Below are positions 6,444 to 7,952 of a stretch of 7,952 nucleotides of DNA, one piece after another; the first letter of the stretch is position 1, and the number at the start of each line of letters is the position of its first letter. The notes under the pieces are model-generated. The model ran no database searches. It saw only the letters and a list, made by a program, of their open reading frames with translations, and was not told the DNA's origin. The stretch covers positions 1-7,952 of the forward strand of contig DAGQ01000129.1 of assembly GCA_002498205.1 (NCBI GenBank). The letters run 5' to 3'. The stretch is from Euryarchaeota archaeon UBA596. GTDB lineage: Archaea > Thermoplasmatota > Poseidoniia > Poseidoniales > Poseidoniaceae. The translations under genes were made by a program, and so were the position numbers.

Positions 6444-6871
6444 TACCGTACAGGTTTTTCTTTTCTTCCTCTGACCATTTCATCTAAACTAACGCCATTT
6501 ACTTGAATTACTTTATATCGGACTCCAGGAATATCCCCGTAAGAACGTCCCATCCTACCTCCAATACCTTCTACCATAACTTCATCATGCTCATCAATAA
6601 AACTGATAGCACCATCCCCTGGTGCAAAAGCTGTTAATTTATTTCCACTTTTAATCAATGAAATTTTTACCGCCTTCCTAATGCCAGAATTTGGTTGTTT
6701 GGCTTCGATGCCTACTTTCTCAACTACAATGCCTTTTGCTTGTGTTGAACCGCCTAATGGATCATGCTTTTTCTTAGATCCTAAAACACGTTTTTTGTAG
6801 TATCTATCACTCCACCTAAACTTTTGTCTGTCTGTTTTCATTTTACGCCCTGCAAATAGTCCACGACCCAT
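6443..6871 (-). CDS. rps12: 30S ribosomal protein uS12 (S12)
   Basis: Decoding-centre protein that contacts helix 44 and controls tRNA selection. The 142-residue protein starts [20 protein letters not shown], the standard archaeal opening, and contains KQPNSGIRK (58-66), AFAPGDGAI (81-89), FIDEHDEV (91-98), [20 protein letters not shown] (101-120) and a basic C-terminus. Most family members I recall read PNSAIRK; here the Ala is Gly63. I chose the ATG at 6871 because AAGGTG lies five bases upstream and a TATA box places the transcript start near 6887, downstream of the only other in-frame candidate, a GTG at 6898. It is the first gene of the rps12-rps7-EF-2 operon. In many archaea rpl30e and nusA precede it; here a divergent decarboxylase gene does. 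Confidence 0.97.
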   Translation of the reverse strand: MGRGLFAGRKMKTDRQKFRWSDRYYKKRVLGSKKKHDPLGGSTQAKGIVVEKVGIEAKQPNSGIRKAVKISLIKSGNKLTAFAPGDGAISFIDEHDEVMVEGIGGRMGRSYGDIPGVRYKVIQVNGVSLDEMVRGRKEKPVR

Positions 6872-6876
6872 GAATA

Positions 6877-6882
6877 CACCTT
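6877..6882 (-). promoter_or_regulatory. Shine-Dalgarno site of rps12
   Basis: AAGGTG on the - strand lies five bases before the ATG at 6871 and fixes this start against the GTG at 6898. Confidence 0.75.
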
Positions 6883-6906
6883 GAAGCAGGTGCCCCACAA
6901 ACCTAT

Positions 6907-6916
6907 CCTTTATATC
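6907..6916 (-). promoter_or_regulatory. TATA box of the rps12-rps7-EF-2 operon
   Basis: GATATAAAGG on the - strand is centred about 41 bases before the rps12 ATG. Initiation about 25 bases downstream would start the message near 6887, leaving a leader of about 16 bases that just holds the Shine-Dalgarno. This is the clearest promoter in the window. Confidence 0.6.
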
Positions 6917-6947
6917 CGTAGCGGCAATAGCAATTTACTAGATTGAG

Positions 6948-6954
6948 TATAATT
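6948..6954 (+). promoter_or_regulatory. Candidate TATA box of the decarboxylase gene
   Basis: TATAATT lies about 55 bases before the ATG at 7006, which would give a leader of roughly 30 bases. No Shine-Dalgarno is visible before that ATG. A second AT-rich candidate, CTTAAATGG near 6959-6967, would give a near-leaderless message. The choice is open. Confidence 0.35.
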
Positions 6955-7005
6955 GTTCCTTAAATGGTGCGAAACTTGAAGCGCTAATTCGTGTTGAGTT
7001 GCACC

Positions 7006-7952
7006 ATGGCTTTCAGAGACCACCTGAAAAGGGTGAGTACAGACTCGAGAAAATTAGAGAATTTTGATGATTTACCTACAATCTCAAAAGAGCATTTAGA
7101 ACGACCAATAATTTTAGATGGCTTTCAATCCACTTTGAATTGTAAACTTGCCCTAGACATATGCCAAATTTCAGTAATAGCTAATACTTTGAATGTTGAG
7201 GAAAAAGATGTTAGTGATTTGATCAGTAAAGGGATAAGTAATCCCACGGATCCTTTACTAGTTAGCAAAGAAGATGCAAGTATTTTTGAAAATTGTATTG
7301 TGGATGTTGATTTGTCAAAATTACCGATTCCTCAATACTTCCCGATTGATGCTGGGAAATACCTTACATCCGCGATGGTTTTTGTTATGGACGAAGGAAT
7401 TTCTAATGCATCATTTCATAGGATGTTAATATTAAGTGAGGATAAAATGGCAATTAGAATCGTACCTAGGCACCTACATAAAATCACTCATAAAAACCGA
7501 GATAAGGGTGAAACTACAAAAATTGCAATTGTGATGGGCGCAGATCCTTTTGTCCTACTTAGTGCAGCAATTTCTTTTGATTTTGACTATGAGGAGATCA
7601 GAGTTGCTGCATCTTTACACCAAGAAGGATATGGGAAAAATCTGGAAGTAGTTAAAATGGACAATGGCGTCATAGTACCTGCACATTCTGAATTTGTAAT
7701 GATGGCGGAAATATTATTGGAAGATACAAGCGAAGGGCCCTTTGTTGACATCACAGGGACTAAAGATAAAATCAGAGAGCAGCCTATTGTATCCGTTCAA
7801 AAAATATATCATAGAAATAATCCCTACTTTCATGCCCTAATTCCAGCAGGAATAGAGCATCAAACATTAATGGGTTTGCCTAGAACACCAACAATCAAAA
7901 ATGAAGTAAATAAGGTTACAGAATGCATCGATGTTAGATTAATGAAGGCGGG
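7006..7952 (+). CDS. UbiD-family decarboxylase, probable anhydromevalonate phosphate decarboxylase (3' partial)
   Basis: UbiD-family enzymes decarboxylate unsaturated acids using prenylated FMN. In the archaeal mevalonate pathway a UbiD homologue converts trans-anhydromevalonate 5-phosphate to isopentenyl phosphate, the substrate of the kinase at 972-1772. The visible 315 codons show DAGKYLTSAMV (115-125), NASFHRM with N134 and R139, VPRHLH with H156, the VPAHSEF segment (224-230) and SEGPFVDITGT (242-252). By alignment from memory, N134, H156 and E197 match the metal-prenyl-FMN site. R139, E243 and D248 match the catalytic Arg-Glu-acid set, as in the E. coli EGPYGD motif. About 100 C-terminal residues should lie beyond the right edge. 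The ATG at 7006 follows an in-frame stop at 6985; GTG 6991 and TTG 6994 are possible but add no recognisable sequence. The partner dehydratase and a UbiX flavin prenyltransferase are not in the window. The exact substrate is inferred from the isoprenoid context; an aromatic-acid or quinone-pathway role is the alternative. Confidence 0.88.
   Translation, partial: MAFRDHLKRVSTDSRKLENFDDLPTISKEHLERPIILDGFQSTLNCKLALDICQISVIANTLNVEEKDVSDLISKGISNPTDPLLVSKEDASIFENCIVDVDLSKLPIPQYFPIDAGKYLTSAMVFVMDEGISNASFHRMLILSEDKMAIRIVPRHLHKITHKNRDKGETTKIAIVMGADPFVLLSAAISFDFDYEEIRVAASLHQEGYGKNLEVVKMDNGVIVPAHSEFVMMAEILLEDTSEGPFVDITGTKDKIREQPIVSVQKIYHRNNPYFHALIPAGIEHQTLMGLPRTPTIKNEVNKVTECIDVRLMKA

Noticed and set aside
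6286..6474. A + strand open frame rich in Ser across the start of rps7
   Set aside because: It is antisense to the acidic N-terminus of uS7 and the end of uS12; the Ser richness mirrors Glu and Asp codons on the other strand.
6931..6955. CAATT...AATTG inverted repeat upstream of the decarboxylase as an operator
   Set aside because: The arms are only five AT-rich bases with a 15-base gap and the inner bases do not pair, so it is expected by chance.
6872..7005. A tRNA or small RNA gene in the largest spacer
   Set aside because: No T-loop GTTCRA with a matching acceptor stem, and the spacer is filled by the two promoters and leaders.

Overview
The window is archaeal. It encodes an EF-2 with the diphthamide loop, archaeal-type uS12 and uS7 in operon order, a KptA/Tpt1 RNA 2'-phosphotransferase, an isopentenyl phosphate kinase and an archaeal-type UbiD-family decarboxylase. 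Translation-start signals are GGTG-type Shine-Dalgarno sequences five to six bases before ATG, and TATA-like boxes lie upstream of first genes. The DNA is AT-rich and very compact. From my memory of related ribosomal proteins, uS12 looks closest to Thermoplasmatota; an AT-rich marine lineage such as Marine Group II or III would fit. That placement is inference and needs a tree.

Layout, left to right. (1) A 5'-truncated kptA on the + strand meets, tail to tail with one base between, a small zinc-ribbon protein gene on the - strand. (2) From a 63-bp divergent spacer, a + strand isoprenoid block follows: isopentenyl phosphate kinase, a eukaryote-type (type 1) isopentenyl diphosphate isomerase, and a geranylgeranyl diphosphate synthase that overlaps the isomerase by ATGA. 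(3) The synthase abuts, with no base between stop codons, the end of a - strand translation operon: rps12, rps7, EF-2 (transcribed right to left). (4) Divergent from rps12 across a 134-bp spacer is a + strand UbiD-family gene that runs off the right edge.

Taken together, the four metabolic genes describe the lower half of the archaeal (modified) mevalonate pathway. The UbiD-family enzyme is the expected anhydromevalonate phosphate decarboxylase making isopentenyl phosphate; the kinase makes IPP; the isomerase makes DMAPP; the prenyltransferase condenses them to the C20 precursor of archaeal lipids. They flank a core translation operon rather than forming one transcription unit. The most unusual points are the eukaryote-like isomerase in an archaeal lipid block and a KptA whose His-Gly-Thr segment is not recognisable. 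I found no mobile element, CRISPR array, tRNA or rRNA. No gene-free stretch exceeds about 135 bp. I did not see a wholly new system here; the interest lies in the pathway clustering and the variant residues.
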